Virus record (IMG/VR): IMGVR_UViG_3300047491_001207
Coordinates: 1-35,000 of that record
DNA from: a virus
Length of the DNA: 35,000 bases
Strand: one strand, 5' to 3'
Below the pieces are notes generated by a model that had not been told where the DNA came from, did not search any database, and saw only the letters and a program-made list of their open reading frames with translations. The stretch's first letter is position 1, and each line of letters begins with the position of its first letter. Below, piece by piece: positions 6,492-16,900 of this stretch. The position numbers and the translations under genes are program-made.

Positions 6492-7589
6492 ATGAATACT
6501 AGAGATTTTTCAGAATTATTAAAAGGTTGTCGTCCTGTTAAGGATAGTGATGGCAACATCGTAGTTCAGTCAATAATGAACATGCAGATTGTATGTTTAA
6601 CTACTGATAATGAGTTTTCGTTGGATAGTCGTTTCGGTAATCCTTTAACTGCTTTGAAAGCAGGTAACTCTTCATATGGTCAAATTAATTTTACTAATAA
6701 AGAGAATAAGGAAATTATCGTTCCTACTCAAATGGCTGTTATGACCAAACAAACTGCCCAAAACCACGGTATGACTAAAGCAGGTTATATTCCCGCTAAA
6801 GGAAATATTACATTTAGGGATGCTGGTTGTGTTCAAGGTTCTCAAGGCGGTCATTTCAGTGACACTCAGGAGTTCCGTATGTTGCCAATATCAATGCGTG
6901 AAATGGTACTTGATACTATTGGTACTCCGGAATCATATCAAAGAATTTATCCTGCAATTAATAAATTGGGTGTTGACACACAATCAAATTCAGGTAGTTA
7001 TTTGAATGTTTATTTCGATAAATACGATAAGAAACTTGAACAGTTCATCGCACATTTTGAACGTCCAAAAAACCTTATTGGTATTGTTGTGTTGGTTGAT
7101 GACGAAATTGTTGGTATCGATAAGTTTCCATCATTCACATATGCAGAACAGGTTTGGGATATGATGATTCGTGACTGTTATGGGTCACTTGCAATTATTT
7201 CTGAATTGAAATCTAAGAAATCACGTGCAGTATTTGCTGAATCATATAATGAAGTGAAGAAACATCGTGAAGATGTTGTAACTATGCTTGAAAAAGCGTT
7301 GTTAAAGACAAAACAGAAAATGACTGCAAGTGTTCAGGAAAAGATTCAAGAATTGCTTGATTTAACTTTCGATGCAACTCCTGATACTGTAGGTAACCCA
7401 ACAGCAGGTAGTCATGCACCAAAATCATATGTCCTTAAAACTGAAGGATATGTTGGTCAGGTATTAACTGAAAACGAATACAACCATATGGTTAGTATCG
7501 TTAAAAGGGAAAGATTTGACCCAACTGCATTTCGTCAGGTAAACGAGTTAAGAAATAAAGCTCGTAAACAAGACAGATTCACATTATAA
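6492..7589 (+). CDS. ARPP-1-like domain protein, partner of the Ro-like protein
   Basis: 365 residues, cytoplasmic, with no signal or membrane segment. The pattern resembles the ARPP-1 (ARG and rhodanese-phosphatase-superfamily associated) family. A segment near residues 76-115 has the shape of the VLVPAGS...VSC(V)E block (EIIVPTQMAVMTKQTAQ...AKGNITFRDAGCVQ), where the Cys stands near a QGSQGGHFSD stretch. A later stretch near 190-240 (NLIGIVVLVDDEIVGIDKF...QVWDMMIRDCYGSLAI) matches the conserved GxVvxinGkvvGlDlF...lwpkLlrsYalda block. ARPP-1 has no proven activity that I know of and was described from gene neighbourhoods with RNA-repair and ADP-ribose-processing proteins. The C-terminal 100 residues are helical and not recognised. 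It is translated from the same message as the Ro-like gene and closed by the terminator at 7611. Confidence 0.6.
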   Translation: MNTRDFSELLKGCRPVKDSDGNIVVQSIMNMQIVCLTTDNEFSLDSRFGNPLTALKAGNSSYGQINFTNKENKEIIVPTQMAVMTKQTAQNHGMTKAGYIPAKGNITFRDAGCVQGSQGGHFSDTQEFRMLPISMREMVLDTIGTPESYQRIYPAINKLGVDTQSNSGSYLNVYFDKYDKKLEQFIAHFERPKNLIGIVVLVDDEIVGIDKFPSFTYAEQVWDMMIRDCYGSLAIISELKSKKSRAVFAESYNEVKKHREDVVTMLEKALLKTKQKMTASVQEKIQELLDLTFDATPDTVGNPTAGSHAPKSYVLKTEGYVGQVLTENEYNHMVSIVKRERFDPTAFRQVNELRNKARKQDRFTL

Positions 7590-7610
7590 TAATAGCGTGA
7601 ATAAAAAAAC

Positions 7611-7643
7611 AACCCTGTAGGAAATTTTCTTACAGGGTTTTTT
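7611..7643 (+). terminator. Rho-independent terminator after the Ro-like/ARPP-1 operon
   Basis: AACCCTGTA (7611-7619) pairs with TACAGGGTT (7631-7639), 9 bp, followed by a T-run. It separates the RNA-maintenance genes from the fibre locus. Confidence 0.9.
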
Positions 7644-7674
7644 GTTTTATGGTGTTTTTAATTTGATTTTGTGG

Positions 7675-7684
7675 TATTTATTAT
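7675..7684 (+). promoter_or_regulatory. GTATTTATTATA box upstream of the fibre locus
   Basis: GGTATTTATTATAAATAA lies between the terminator at 7611-7643 and the first fibre gene. It matches the recurrent TATTTAT box and also holds TATAAATA. If transcription starts here, the message has a leader of about 90 nt containing the two hairpins at 7689-7743. Confidence 0.45.
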
Positions 7685-7688
7685 AAAT

Positions 7689-7743
7689 AATTCCGAACAA
7701 AAAAGTTCGGAATTGGTAACTTAATGGACGGTCATTGAGTTAC
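7689..7743 (+). promoter_or_regulatory. Two tandem hairpins in the leader of the first fibre gene
   Basis: AATTCCGAAC (7689-7698) pairs with GTTCGGAATT (7705-7714) around an A6 loop. GTAACTTAATG (7716-7726) pairs with CATTGAGTTAC (7733-7743) with one T-G pair around GACGGT. There is no T-run after either, so they are not ordinary terminators. They may stabilise the message or control its translation. Confidence 0.55.
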
Positions 7744-7778
7744 GAAAAATAACCATAAAAAAATCTAAATTAATTAAA

Positions 7779-8903
7779 ATGCCATTTTTTGCAAGACCTA
7801 ACCTAGATAATGAACAATTTAAGCAAATTCAGGGTACTACATTAACATTATCGGGTCAAACCCAAATAGCTACAGTTAGTGGATTTACATTAACTGATGG
7901 TACTGGTAATAATATACCTGTTATTGCTACTGGTGGTACTAATTATGATGTTTTAACCTATCTTAATGGTAAAATTTTATTAGAACCTGTTAGTGGTATT
8001 ACTGGTAATGCATATAGCGGTAATTCACCAACGACATGTACTGTCGGTGGTTTAATTTCTGGAACTAGTATTAACGGATGTAGTATATCGTGTATTATTC
8101 AAGATATGGTAGCACCTCCGCTAAACCCGACAATAACATCACCGTCGATTGGTTTTACAATATCTCCTTCAAATATTTTATATGAAGTTGGCTCAACAAT
8201 TAGCGTAACTGGATGCACTGTTTTTGATAGAGGCTGTATTACACCAGCATATTGTGGAACATGTAGTAAAAGAAGTGGTTCTGCAGTATGTTATGAATAT
8301 AATGTGTGGGGAGTTCCCACATGTACTGTTAGCTCATTACCAAATAATTCAACATCTTTTACTCCATATCAAGCTGCACCGGGAAGCGTAAATACTTTAA
8401 CTAGTAGAACATGGTATTCTTCTGGTTGTACTCCCGCATATAATAGTCAAGGTAGTGAATATAGTGCAGCATTATCATCAGGTTGTACACCAACATCAAC
8501 AATAACGATAACTGGTATATATCCATATTACTATGGTAAAGTTGCTAGTGGAAATGTTGCTGCCGGGTTAAACAGACCATCTGCAACTGCTGCATTGATT
8601 ACTGGTGGTACTAAGGTTGTATGCAGTAGTAATAATACAATTTGCCTTAATTTTAATAGTACTTCTGATGATTACATTTGGTTTGCAACACCCGCAGCCA
8701 GCATTACTAAAACATGTTGGTACGTTGATTCTGCAAACAATGGAATAATTAGTGGTGGCACTACAGTTGGTGGTAATTTATTTCCAGCTCCCGTTACTGT
8801 TAACGGTGTTGCAAATGTGTGTTGGAGTGGGCAATCATATAAGCTATACATTAGTAATTATCAAACCACATCAAATAAAATAATTGAACTAAGAAATAAT
8901 TAA
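7779..8903 (+). CDS. Modular tail fibre/adhesin protein, short, type-A anchor
   Basis: 374 residues, low in charge, rich in Gly, Ser, Thr, Asn and Cys. Residues 1-40 hold the anchor shared with the genes at 13953, 21747 and 25583 (RPNL, then F-x-Q and LTLSG-x-TQI). From about residue 85 to the end is a domain (VGGLISG, ...PTITSPSIGFTISPS, paired Cys near GCITPAYCGTCSKRSGS) that recurs as the C-terminal part of the next gene. It is therefore a two-module fibre: anchor plus a Cys-bearing tip domain. There is no signal peptide or membrane segment. The start codon has no SD site but follows AAAAAATCTAAATTAATTAAA, as is normal for Bacteroidota phages. It heads a three-gene unit with 8911 and 10781. 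The exact receptor role is inferred from composition and position. Confidence 0.75.
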   Translation: MPFFARPNLDNEQFKQIQGTTLTLSGQTQIATVSGFTLTDGTGNNIPVIATGGTNYDVLTYLNGKILLEPVSGITGNAYSGNSPTTCTVGGLISGTSINGCSISCIIQDMVAPPLNPTITSPSIGFTISPSNILYEVGSTISVTGCTVFDRGCITPAYCGTCSKRSGSAVCYEYNVWGVPTCTVSSLPNNSTSFTPYQAAPGSVNTLTSRTWYSSGCTPAYNSQGSEYSAALSSGCTPTSTITITGIYPYYYGKVASGNVAAGLNRPSATAALITGGTKVVCSSNNTICLNFNSTSDDYIWFATPAASITKTCWYVDSANNGIISGGTTVGGNLFPAPVTVNGVANVCWSGQSYKLYISNYQTTSNKIIELRNN

Positions 8904-8910
8904 TCATAAA

Positions 8911-10761
8911 ATGTCAATAAAACTTAACGATAATATTAAAATTAATGCTGGTAAACCAATAGATACCAGATATTTAAATGCTGATAATGAAACATTTTCA
9001 TCGATTAGTGCTGTAAATTCCGAAATTCCGATTGGTGAAAGATATGTTGGCTTAACCGTTAATATCAATAATGTTGAATATTGGTATAAAGACGGTGTTG
9101 ATGATGCTGATTTAATTGAAAAATTAATTGACATTCAAAATTATGTTACTGGTGCTACTAATGTTGGATATTTCAGTGGAAAAACGGGTGTTCAAACATT
9201 ACCTATTGACCATTTGGTTGGTAGTTTATTTGATGGTAATTATTTGTCACTTTATAATTACTATTATCGTGGTACTGATGGCAATATTCATATCGGTACA
9301 CCTAGCGATGGAATACCAAAGCGTGGATATGTGAAATCAACAGGGCAGGTAAAATCTTGGATATGGAATGAATATACTGGTGGTACTGACATGTTGGGAT
9401 GGATTTTAATTGATGGTGATATCTCTAAGCAATTAGGTACATTTCAATATAGCAGCAGTCCATTGTATTACAATGGTTTAACAACATTTCCATATGTTCA
9501 AACAAGCTGGACTACAGGTAGTGCATATAATAATTCATCAAATTTGGTTATTAATACTGTTCTCGGTAGCCTAAATACTGGTAATACTATAACTATTGGT
9601 GGTAGACCATATGATTATAAGATAGATAAAGACTTGTATTTTAGAACGGTAATATCTGAAACACCTTCAATTGTAAATGTGAGAGATGATGAAACTTTCA
9701 TTTATGTTTCAGGAAAAACTGTTTCAGTTAGTGGGTCAAATTTGGGCACGACTGGTGCTAGAGTATATGCTAATACATCTGGAACTACACTTAATTTTAG
9801 AAGAATAATTGGTAGTGGTGATACTAGCGTTAGCGAAGTTGGTAATAGTATTATTGTGTATTCAAGTGGAAGTACTACACCAGAGAATAGATATAATTTA
9901 AGTAGTCCCTCAACTGTAAGTGTTGGTGGATTGATATCTGGCTCAACATTAACTGGAAATACTTCATTTGAGTTGTTTGAAAAAATATTAGTCCCGACAG
10001 TATATCCAACTCTTACAAACCCAAGTATAAATATTGCAATGTCACCTTCAGGAACAACTGAAATTGGTACTGTAATACCTACAATATCAGTTACCGGAAC
10101 ATTTAATCAGGGTTGTATTAATCCTCAATATAATGCGGTATGTGATAAGAGAAGTAATGGTGCATTATCTTATTGTTTTACTGGTGCACAAATAACCTAT
10201 TGTTGCGTTGATACCAGTAATTCTAGAACAGAATATGTTACATCATATTCGGTACTCCCGGGAGTACAAACATGGGGTGTAAAGGTTAATTATCAGGCAG
10301 GTGTTCAACCTTTTGATAGTAAGGGAAATTATTATTGTAGTCCATTACCAGTTGGCTCAACTTCAACTGAAACAGCAACAATAAACGGTATTTTACCTTG
10401 GTATTGGGGTTTAAGTAGCTCAATGTCAGTAAATAGTTCATGCATTGCATTATGTGGTCGTGATGGTCTTGGTTGTAAATGTGTTGATGATGTTACAACA
10501 GCACCACTTGAAATTACATTCAATAGCACCGCATGTGATTACATATGGTTTGCATTGCCTGCATGTTCAGATATTAAAACTTGCTGGAATGTGAATACTG
10601 GTAATAATGGTTGTGTTGGTGGTGTAGGTAATCTATTTTCCAGTGGTTGTACAGTATCTGTATCGTCATATGAAGGATGCTGGAATAATTGTGATTATGA
10701 TGTTTATGTAAGCTGTTATAAAACAGGTACTGCAGCAAATATACCAATGTACATAAGTTAA
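8911..10761 (+). CDS. Modular tail fibre/adhesin protein, type-B anchor
   Basis: 616 residues. About residues 1-75 form a second anchor type (GKPIDTRYLN, then ERYVGLTVNINNVEYWYKDG and a D-D-L segment) shared with the next gene at 10781. About 75-330 are beta-rich with repeated SGSTT-like and TGNTITIGG stretches. About 335-616 repeat the Cys-bearing tip of the gene at 7779 (VGGLISGSTLTG, SPSGTTEIG, CINPQYNAVCDKRSNG, then FNSTACDYIWFALPA against FNSTSDDYIWFATPA). It lies 7 nt after its neighbour and so is in the same operon. The Cys content is strikingly high for a phage fibre. The function is inferred: a baseplate-anchored fibre with a host-recognition tip. Confidence 0.75.
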   Translation: MSIKLNDNIKINAGKPIDTRYLNADNETFSSISAVNSEIPIGERYVGLTVNINNVEYWYKDGVDDADLIEKLIDIQNYVTGATNVGYFSGKTGVQTLPIDHLVGSLFDGNYLSLYNYYYRGTDGNIHIGTPSDGIPKRGYVKSTGQVKSWIWNEYTGGTDMLGWILIDGDISKQLGTFQYSSSPLYYNGLTTFPYVQTSWTTGSAYNNSSNLVINTVLGSLNTGNTITIGGRPYDYKIDKDLYFRTVISETPSIVNVRDDETFIYVSGKTVSVSGSNLGTTGARVYANTSGTTLNFRRIIGSGDTSVSEVGNSIIVYSSGSTTPENRYNLSSPSTVSVGGLISGSTLTGNTSFELFEKILVPTVYPTLTNPSINIAMSPSGTTEIGTVIPTISVTGTFNQGCINPQYNAVCDKRSNGALSYCFTGAQITYCCVDTSNSRTEYVTSYSVLPGVQTWGVKVNYQAGVQPFDSKGNYYCSPLPVGSTSTETATINGILPWYWGLSSSMSVNSSCIALCGRDGLGCKCVDDVTTAPLEITFNSTACDYIWFALPACSDIKTCWNVNTGNNGCVGGVGNLFSSGCTVSVSSYEGCWNNCDYDVYVSCYKTGTAANIPMYIS

Positions 10762-10780
10762 AAAGTAAAATTTAAATAGA

Positions 10781-13700
10781 ATGGCAATAATTTATAATGA
10801 TAATTTTAGTGTGCATGCAAATAAACCTGTAGATAACAGGTATTTGAATATATCAACCCCTTGGGCTTCGGTGAGTGAGGTAAATGCTAACATACCTGAA
10901 CCATATAGGTATGTTGGTTTAACTGTTAATATTGATAAAGTAGAATATTGGTATTATACAGGTACTACTGACGGTGATTTGGTTCAAAGAAGTATGGGTA
11001 GTTTAAATAATGCAATTAATGGTCTTCGAGTATTAAGTGCAACAACTGTTTCATTAGGTGGTACATTGACTGGTAATACTATTTTTAATGGTGATGCTTC
11101 GATGTATACTTTAAGATATGGGGGAGATTATAGTAGTGCATATTCTAATCGTTCTTTAGTTGATAAAGAATATGTTGATTCGATTGCAAGTGGATTAAGA
11201 CCCAAACAGGCTGTTAAGGTTGCAACAACTACAGAAATTACGCTTAGTGGGTTAACTATTGTTGATGGTTATCAACTACAAACAGGTGATAGAGTTTTAG
11301 TTAAAAATCAAAGTAGTGGTGCGACAAATGGTATATATAGTGCTAGTACTGGCACGTGGGGTCGTACTTCAGATTTTGATGGCAGTCCTAGTAGTGAAGT
11401 GGTTAGTGGTTCATATATGTTTGTCAATACTGGTAATACAAATATTGATTCTGCGTGGATTCTTTCAACGCCTGACCCTATAACAATCGGTGTTACACCG
11501 TTGACTTTTGTATTATTTACACATAGTGAATCTATTGTCGCTGGTGTTGGTATTACGATAAGTGCAACAACGGGTGGAAAACAAATTAATTTTGATGGTG
11601 CTAGTGTTGCTGGTTCATGTTTGTCATGGGATGGCACTCAATTAAATGTCGATTCTGCAAGTCAATGTATTTTAAATAATGCAATTACTGGTGGAACAAA
11701 TGGTTTGAGCGTTGTCAATCATAGTGTTAAATTAGGTGGTTTACTATCTTCAGGTGAAACAATGATATGTATGCCGTATTCCGAACCATCATCGTTGGTT
11801 GTTGGTTATGGAACACCTTCAACTTGGACTGGTGGTAGATTAAAAATATGTAGAGATAGTGCTCATGCATCTGGCAATACTGTTTGTATTGGTGCTAGAA
11901 CCAATGCAAATAATTCAATGGTCATTGCAATGTATGCTACTTCTGGGATGACGTTTGCCACAAGTATTGGTGGTGTTTCACATGGAATGAAATTAGATGG
12001 TGCTGCATTAGCTTATGATGCTTGTTATCATGCTGATTATACCAAACGTTCACTTGTTGATAAAGAATATGTTACGGGAATTACTTCAACTTTAGTTGCA
12101 ACTGCAAATAATGGTTTAAATAGAGTTGGAGATAACATTCGTTTAGGTGGTGCATTAACTGGTGATACTTATATTGATGGTAATTATACATTAAATTTAT
12201 GTGGTGATGCAAGGTTTAATTCAGATAATGGATATCAGATTTCTGGTGTTACAGTGTTTAGGACACCTCCATCAACAATTACTTCAATTTACATTGGTCA
12301 AAATGCTGGCAGTAATGAAATTGGATGTAATAATATTGGTATTGGTGAGAATAGTTTAAGTCAAAATAGTATTGTTGAATATAGTATTGCAGTTGGTAAT
12401 AATGCATTATCTGGTGCTACTGGTGGTACTGCCAATGTTGCTATTGGTAATAATGCATTTGCTGGTGATATTGCTCCTTATTATGGTGTCGCTATCGGTA
12501 ATTGCGCTTTACGTACTGGTTATGGTTCATATAGTGTTGCTATTGGTAATTGTGCACTTCACGGTGGTGGGTCTGTAAATGTTGCTATTGGCGAATCTGC
12601 GTTATATTGTGGTGGTGGTGGATTTAATGTGGCACTTGGTGATAACGCTATGTATCATGGCGGTGGATGTGGAAATATTGCAATTGGTCACTATTCTTCA
12701 TATTGTAGTGGGTGCGTTAATGGCTCTAATGTTAGTATTGGGTATTCTGCATTATATAATAATACTATTGGTAATAGTAATATAGGTATTGGTGCTCAAT
12801 CATTTAGTTGTCTTGTGTGTGGCAATTTTAATGTTGGAATTGGTAATGCAACAGGATATTATAATACCACTGGTTCGTCTAACGTATTCATTGGAAATTG
12901 TGCTGGTTTAAATGAACAAGGTTCAAATAAATTATATATTGCAAACACTAATGCATGTACTTTGATTTATGGTGATTTTGCTCAAAATTACGTGATTTTA
13001 CCGACTTTAAAGCTTAGTACTACCCCAAGTGCGGGAACTACTTCAGATGGTATTTTAGTGTGGAATTCAAGCGATAAATGCGTAAAACAAGTTAGTTGTG
13101 CTAGTGCTTTTGGTAGCGTTATTACCGGGGCAACTAATGGATTGACAAAAACAGGTAAAAATGTAGTCCTTGGTGGTACATTGACAGGTGCTACTTCGAT
13201 TAATTTAAATGAATTCGATTTTAGATTAAAATCAGATGGTAGTACATCATACGGTATTGCAGATTTCAATTTAAGTCAGACATATGCTAATTCAAAATTT
13301 GCTATTTGTTCTCGTGATGCTACTTCAGCAACAATATGGGGTATTACAGGTAATAGTACAAATATTACAGCAGTGCATTGTTCAAACAGCTCAAATGGTA
13401 GTTGTTTATCAATAAACAATGGCGATATTAATTTAACAAATAAGACTTCAAGCTGCAGTAGAGTGGTTTGTTTAGGTGCAAACGCTTTAGTTTATGGTGC
13501 TTGTTATCATGGTGATTATACAAATCGTTCGTTGGTTGATAAAGAATATGTTGATGTTTCAATATGTAATGAATCTAACGTTATTAAGGTTTGTAATGTT
13601 GGTGCACCATATACAACAACAAGATATGACGATTTTATTGGTGTAAGCGGTACTAGTTGTATTTATTTATATAATACTCCTGTCTGTGGACAAAGAGTTA

Positions 13701-13864
13701 TCGTGACGGATATTTGTGGTAATGCACTACTTGACCCAATCACTGTGGATGGTAATGGTAAAAAAATTAATAATGGCACTTGCTCTACTATCAATACTGA
13801 CTATGGGTCTATTACATACCTATATAATGGATTTTGTTGGAGTGCTGTTGGATTTATTAATTAA
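10781..13864 (+). CDS. Long tail fibre with type-B anchor and YadA-head-like repeats
   Basis: 1027 residues. Residues 1-75 are the anchor shared with 8911 (NKPVDNRYLN, RYVGLTVNIDKVEYWYY). About 126-255 form a known fibre domain (LVDKEYVDSIASGLRPKQAV, ITLSGL..VDGYQLQTGDRVLVKNQ, NGIYSASTGTWGRTSDFD), also present in 13953. LGG-x-LTG-x-T modules surround it. About 510-710 are YadA-head-like repeats (xNIGIG..SL, VAIGNNAF), followed by the NKLYIAN...LIYGDF and LPTLKL...GILVWNSSDKCVK modules. The last 100 residues form a compact Cys-containing tip (DPITVDGNGKKINNGT). Such beta-helical repeats normally form homotrimers. It is the last gene of the 7779-13864 unit; a 12-bp hairpin follows. Confidence 0.85.
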   Translation: MAIIYNDNFSVHANKPVDNRYLNISTPWASVSEVNANIPEPYRYVGLTVNIDKVEYWYYTGTTDGDLVQRSMGSLNNAINGLRVLSATTVSLGGTLTGNTIFNGDASMYTLRYGGDYSSAYSNRSLVDKEYVDSIASGLRPKQAVKVATTTEITLSGLTIVDGYQLQTGDRVLVKNQSSGATNGIYSASTGTWGRTSDFDGSPSSEVVSGSYMFVNTGNTNIDSAWILSTPDPITIGVTPLTFVLFTHSESIVAGVGITISATTGGKQINFDGASVAGSCLSWDGTQLNVDSASQCILNNAITGGTNGLSVVNHSVKLGGLLSSGETMICMPYSEPSSLVVGYGTPSTWTGGRLKICRDSAHASGNTVCIGARTNANNSMVIAMYATSGMTFATSIGGVSHGMKLDGAALAYDACYHADYTKRSLVDKEYVTGITSTLVATANNGLNRVGDNIRLGGALTGDTYIDGNYTLNLCGDARFNSDNGYQISGVTVFRTPPSTITSIYIGQNAGSNEIGCNNIGIGENSLSQNSIVEYSIAVGNNALSGATGGTANVAIGNNAFAGDIAPYYGVAIGNCALRTGYGSYSVAIGNCALHGGGSVNVAIGESALYCGGGGFNVALGDNAMYHGGGCGNIAIGHYSSYCSGCVNGSNVSIGYSALYNNTIGNSNIGIGAQSFSCLVCGNFNVGIGNATGYYNTTGSSNVFIGNCAGLNEQGSNKLYIANTNACTLIYGDFAQNYVILPTLKLSTTPSAGTTSDGILVWNSSDKCVKQVSCASAFGSVITGATNGLTKTGKNVVLGGTLTGATSINLNEFDFRLKSDGSTSYGIADFNLSQTYANSKFAICSRDATSATIWGITGNSTNITAVHCSNSSNGSCLSINNGDINLTNKTSSCSRVVCLGANALVYGACYHGDYTNRSLVDKEYVDVSICNESNVIKVCNVGAPYTTTRYDDFIGVSGTSCIYLYNTPVCGQRVIVTDICGNALLDPITVDGNGKKINNGTCSTINTDYGSITYLYNGFCWSAVGFIN

Positions 13865-13868
13865 TGTA

Positions 13869-13899
13869 TGGAAATATGTGTCAATAGCACATATTTCCA
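13869..13899 (+). terminator. 12-bp hairpin after the first fibre unit
   Basis: TGGAAATATGTG (13869-13880) pairs exactly with CACATATTTCCA (13888-13899) around TCAATAG. No T-run follows, so it may be a weak terminator or an RNA-stabilising element. The TATTTATAT box starts two bases later. Confidence 0.55.
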
Positions 13900-13900
13900 A

Positions 13901-13909
13901 TATTTATAT
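13901..13909 (+). promoter_or_regulatory. TATTTATAT box upstream of the giant fibre gene
   Basis: TATTTATATT directly follows the hairpin at 13869-13899 and lies 44 nt before the ATG at 13953. It is the same element as before six other genes here. Confidence 0.4.
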
Positions 13910-13952
13910 TATGAAAGAAAAATTATGGGAATTTTAAATAAAAACAGAGCGA

Positions 13953-16900
13953 ATGTCTATTGAAACTAAACTAAATTTAACCAATGACAAGTTTTGTCAG
14001 ACTGATGGTAGTTTATTAACATTATCAGGTGATACTCAAATTTCTAGTGTTGGTACAATAAAATATGAAACGAATCAAAGTAGTACATATACTTCTCGTT
14101 CATTGACTGATGCTGGATATGTAACAGGATTAACTAAACAATTATGTACTACCGCAAATAATGGTATTACTAAAACTGATTGTAATTTTCATCTTGGTGG
14201 GGCATTAACAGGTGACACATTTATTAGTGGAAATTATTCATTGAATATTTGTGGTAGTGCAAAATTAAATTCAAATAACGGATATCAGATTAATAATAAT
14301 ACTGTTTTAAATTCACCAAGTAATGATTATAATTCAATATTTGTTGGTATAAATGCAGGTGCTACCGGAAACACCGGAAATAATGATATTGCTATTGGCG
14401 CATATACTTTACGTAAATTAGTTTTTGGTGCTGGTGGTGGTCATAATGTCGCTATCGGTTCTCAGAACTTATGTAATAGTGCTGATGGTTGCAATAATGT
14501 TGCAATTGGTACTAGTGTGATGTCAGCGTCATGTACTGGTTCATATAATATTGGTATTGGTAGTCAATCGTTGACACGAAATTGTGGAAGCTATAATATT
14601 GGTTTAGGTGTATCTTCGTTGTTATGCAATAGAACTGGTGAATGTAATATTGGTATTGGTTTAGAATCATTAAAATTAAATTTCTATGGTTGCCAAAATA
14701 TCGCTATTGGTAATCAAACATTGTGCACTAATAGTTGTGGTAATAATAATATTGCTATTGGTCTAGGTGCTGGTTTTAGTGCTACTGGTAATAGTAGCGT
14801 GTTTATTGGTAAAAATGCTGGTTATTACGAAACTGGTTCTGATAAATTGTATATTGGAAATAGTCAAACACAGAGTTTAATTTATGGCGATTTTTTAAAT
14901 AATTTTGTGACTTTACCAACATTAAAGCTTTGTAGTACACCGGGAATAGGTACTACATCCGATAATATTCTTGTATGGAATTCTAGCGATAAGTGTGTAA
15001 AAATAGTTAGTGGTGGTGCTGTATTAACGTCAGCAATTACTGGTGCTACTAACGGATTGACAAAGACTGGTCAAAATGTTAAATTAGGTGGTATTTTAAC
15101 AGGTGATACAATAATTTATGGAAATTCAAAATCACTGTCTTTAGGAACATGTGATTGCATAATTAATGCATTTAATGTGAACTCAGGTTCGGCAAATATT
15201 CGCCCAACAGGTGCATTAACACTATATGGTGCAACTATATCGATTAATAATTTTGCTTCATATGATTGTAATTATTGCTGTTCATTTAGTAAATATTCAT
15301 TAGTTGATAAGAATTATGTTACCGGAACAACAATCTCAACAGCAAATAATGGATTAACTTCAAATAATAGAAACATACGTTTGGGTGGAACTATTACTGG
15401 TGATACATGTATTACTTATAATAATGCTAAATTAGCTTTCTGTACCGAAGGTGGTGCATGTAATATAAGTTTATGTAATTTAGGTAGTGAAGTTAAATTA
15501 TCTTCACGATGTGCTTATATGATTAGTACGTCGGTGGATAGTTGTCAAAGTAATGTTGGTGTGAAAAATGGTTGTGTTGATATTTTTTCTAATATCAGCG
15601 AATGTGGCGTTCAAATTACTGCACCAACAACAGGTGCTGTTTATATTGCTGATTATAGCAGTGGTTTTGTCAACGAATCTTTAGTGAGTAAAAGATATGT
15701 TACTGGTTTAACTACTACGTCTGGTGTACAATCAGCTAATAATGGCTTAACCAAATCAGGTACAAATGTTCGTTTAGGTGGTACATTAACCGGGAATACT
15801 GTAATTGATGGAGCATATTCATTAGGATTTAATAATTCGATTATTAATCTTACTGGTAGTAGTTGTGTTAATTTAAGTGGTGTTGTAAATTTAATTACAA
15901 CCCCGGCAGTAGGTAGTACTTCAGATAATATTCTTGTTTGGAATTCAGGGGATAAGTCAATTAAAACGGTGAGTGGTGGTGCTGTATTAACATCAGCAAT
16001 CACTGGTGCTACAAATGGATTGTCAAAAACAGGTCAAAATGTTAAATTAGGTGGTACTTTAACAGGTAATACTACAATCGGTGGGTCTAGTACTTTATGT
16101 ATTACTGCGCCAAGTATCAGCACAGATGTTCAACATTTGACATTCGATTCGAATCCAATTACACCGACAGCATTTGGTTCGTTATTTTATAAAAATAATT
16201 CATTAAATTTCAATAGAGAATTTAGTGGAGTTACATTACAAATTGGTGAAGAAACAGTTGTTAGGGTAACAAATACAACTGGTTCATTAATTGAAAATGG
16301 TAGTGCAGTTTATATTTGTGGTGCTGTGAGTGGTATTCCTGCTATTGCAAAAACGATTGCAAGTTCAAGTAGCAATGCAGTTAATACATTGGGTTTAACT
16401 ACAATGGGAATATCTGATAATAATGAAGGATATGTTACTATATTGGGACTTGTGCATGATATTGATACTTCATCGTGGAGTGCTGGTAGTAGAATTTACT
16501 TATCATCGACACAAGCTGGTTGTTTAACTGCAACAGCACCATCATATCCAAATGAAGTAATTCATATTGGATATGTTACATGTCAAGATGTATTAGGGTC
16601 GATTTTAGTTGCGCCTGTTATTGAAACATCATATACTAGTATTAGTACATTTACTGGATACACTGCAAGTACGGCTATTGTATTGAACAATAAATTGGAT
16701 AACTGCATTTTTAATAATTATACTGGTGCGACTTCAAGCACACTTGATTATTTATTGGATGTTAGTAGTTTTGCTGTTACTGGTGCGACTAATGGATTGA
16801 GTAAGTCAGGTGTTCGTGATGTTTGTCTTGGTGGAACAATATCAAATCCAGTTACTATTTGTGGTGCTAGTTCAGTTAAAATTGGTGATACTAATGGTAT

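Noticed and set aside
13911-13937. Eight-codon ORF (MKEKLWEF) before the giant fibre
   Set aside because: Too short to judge, and no upstream signal beyond the shared AT-rich leader; probably chance.
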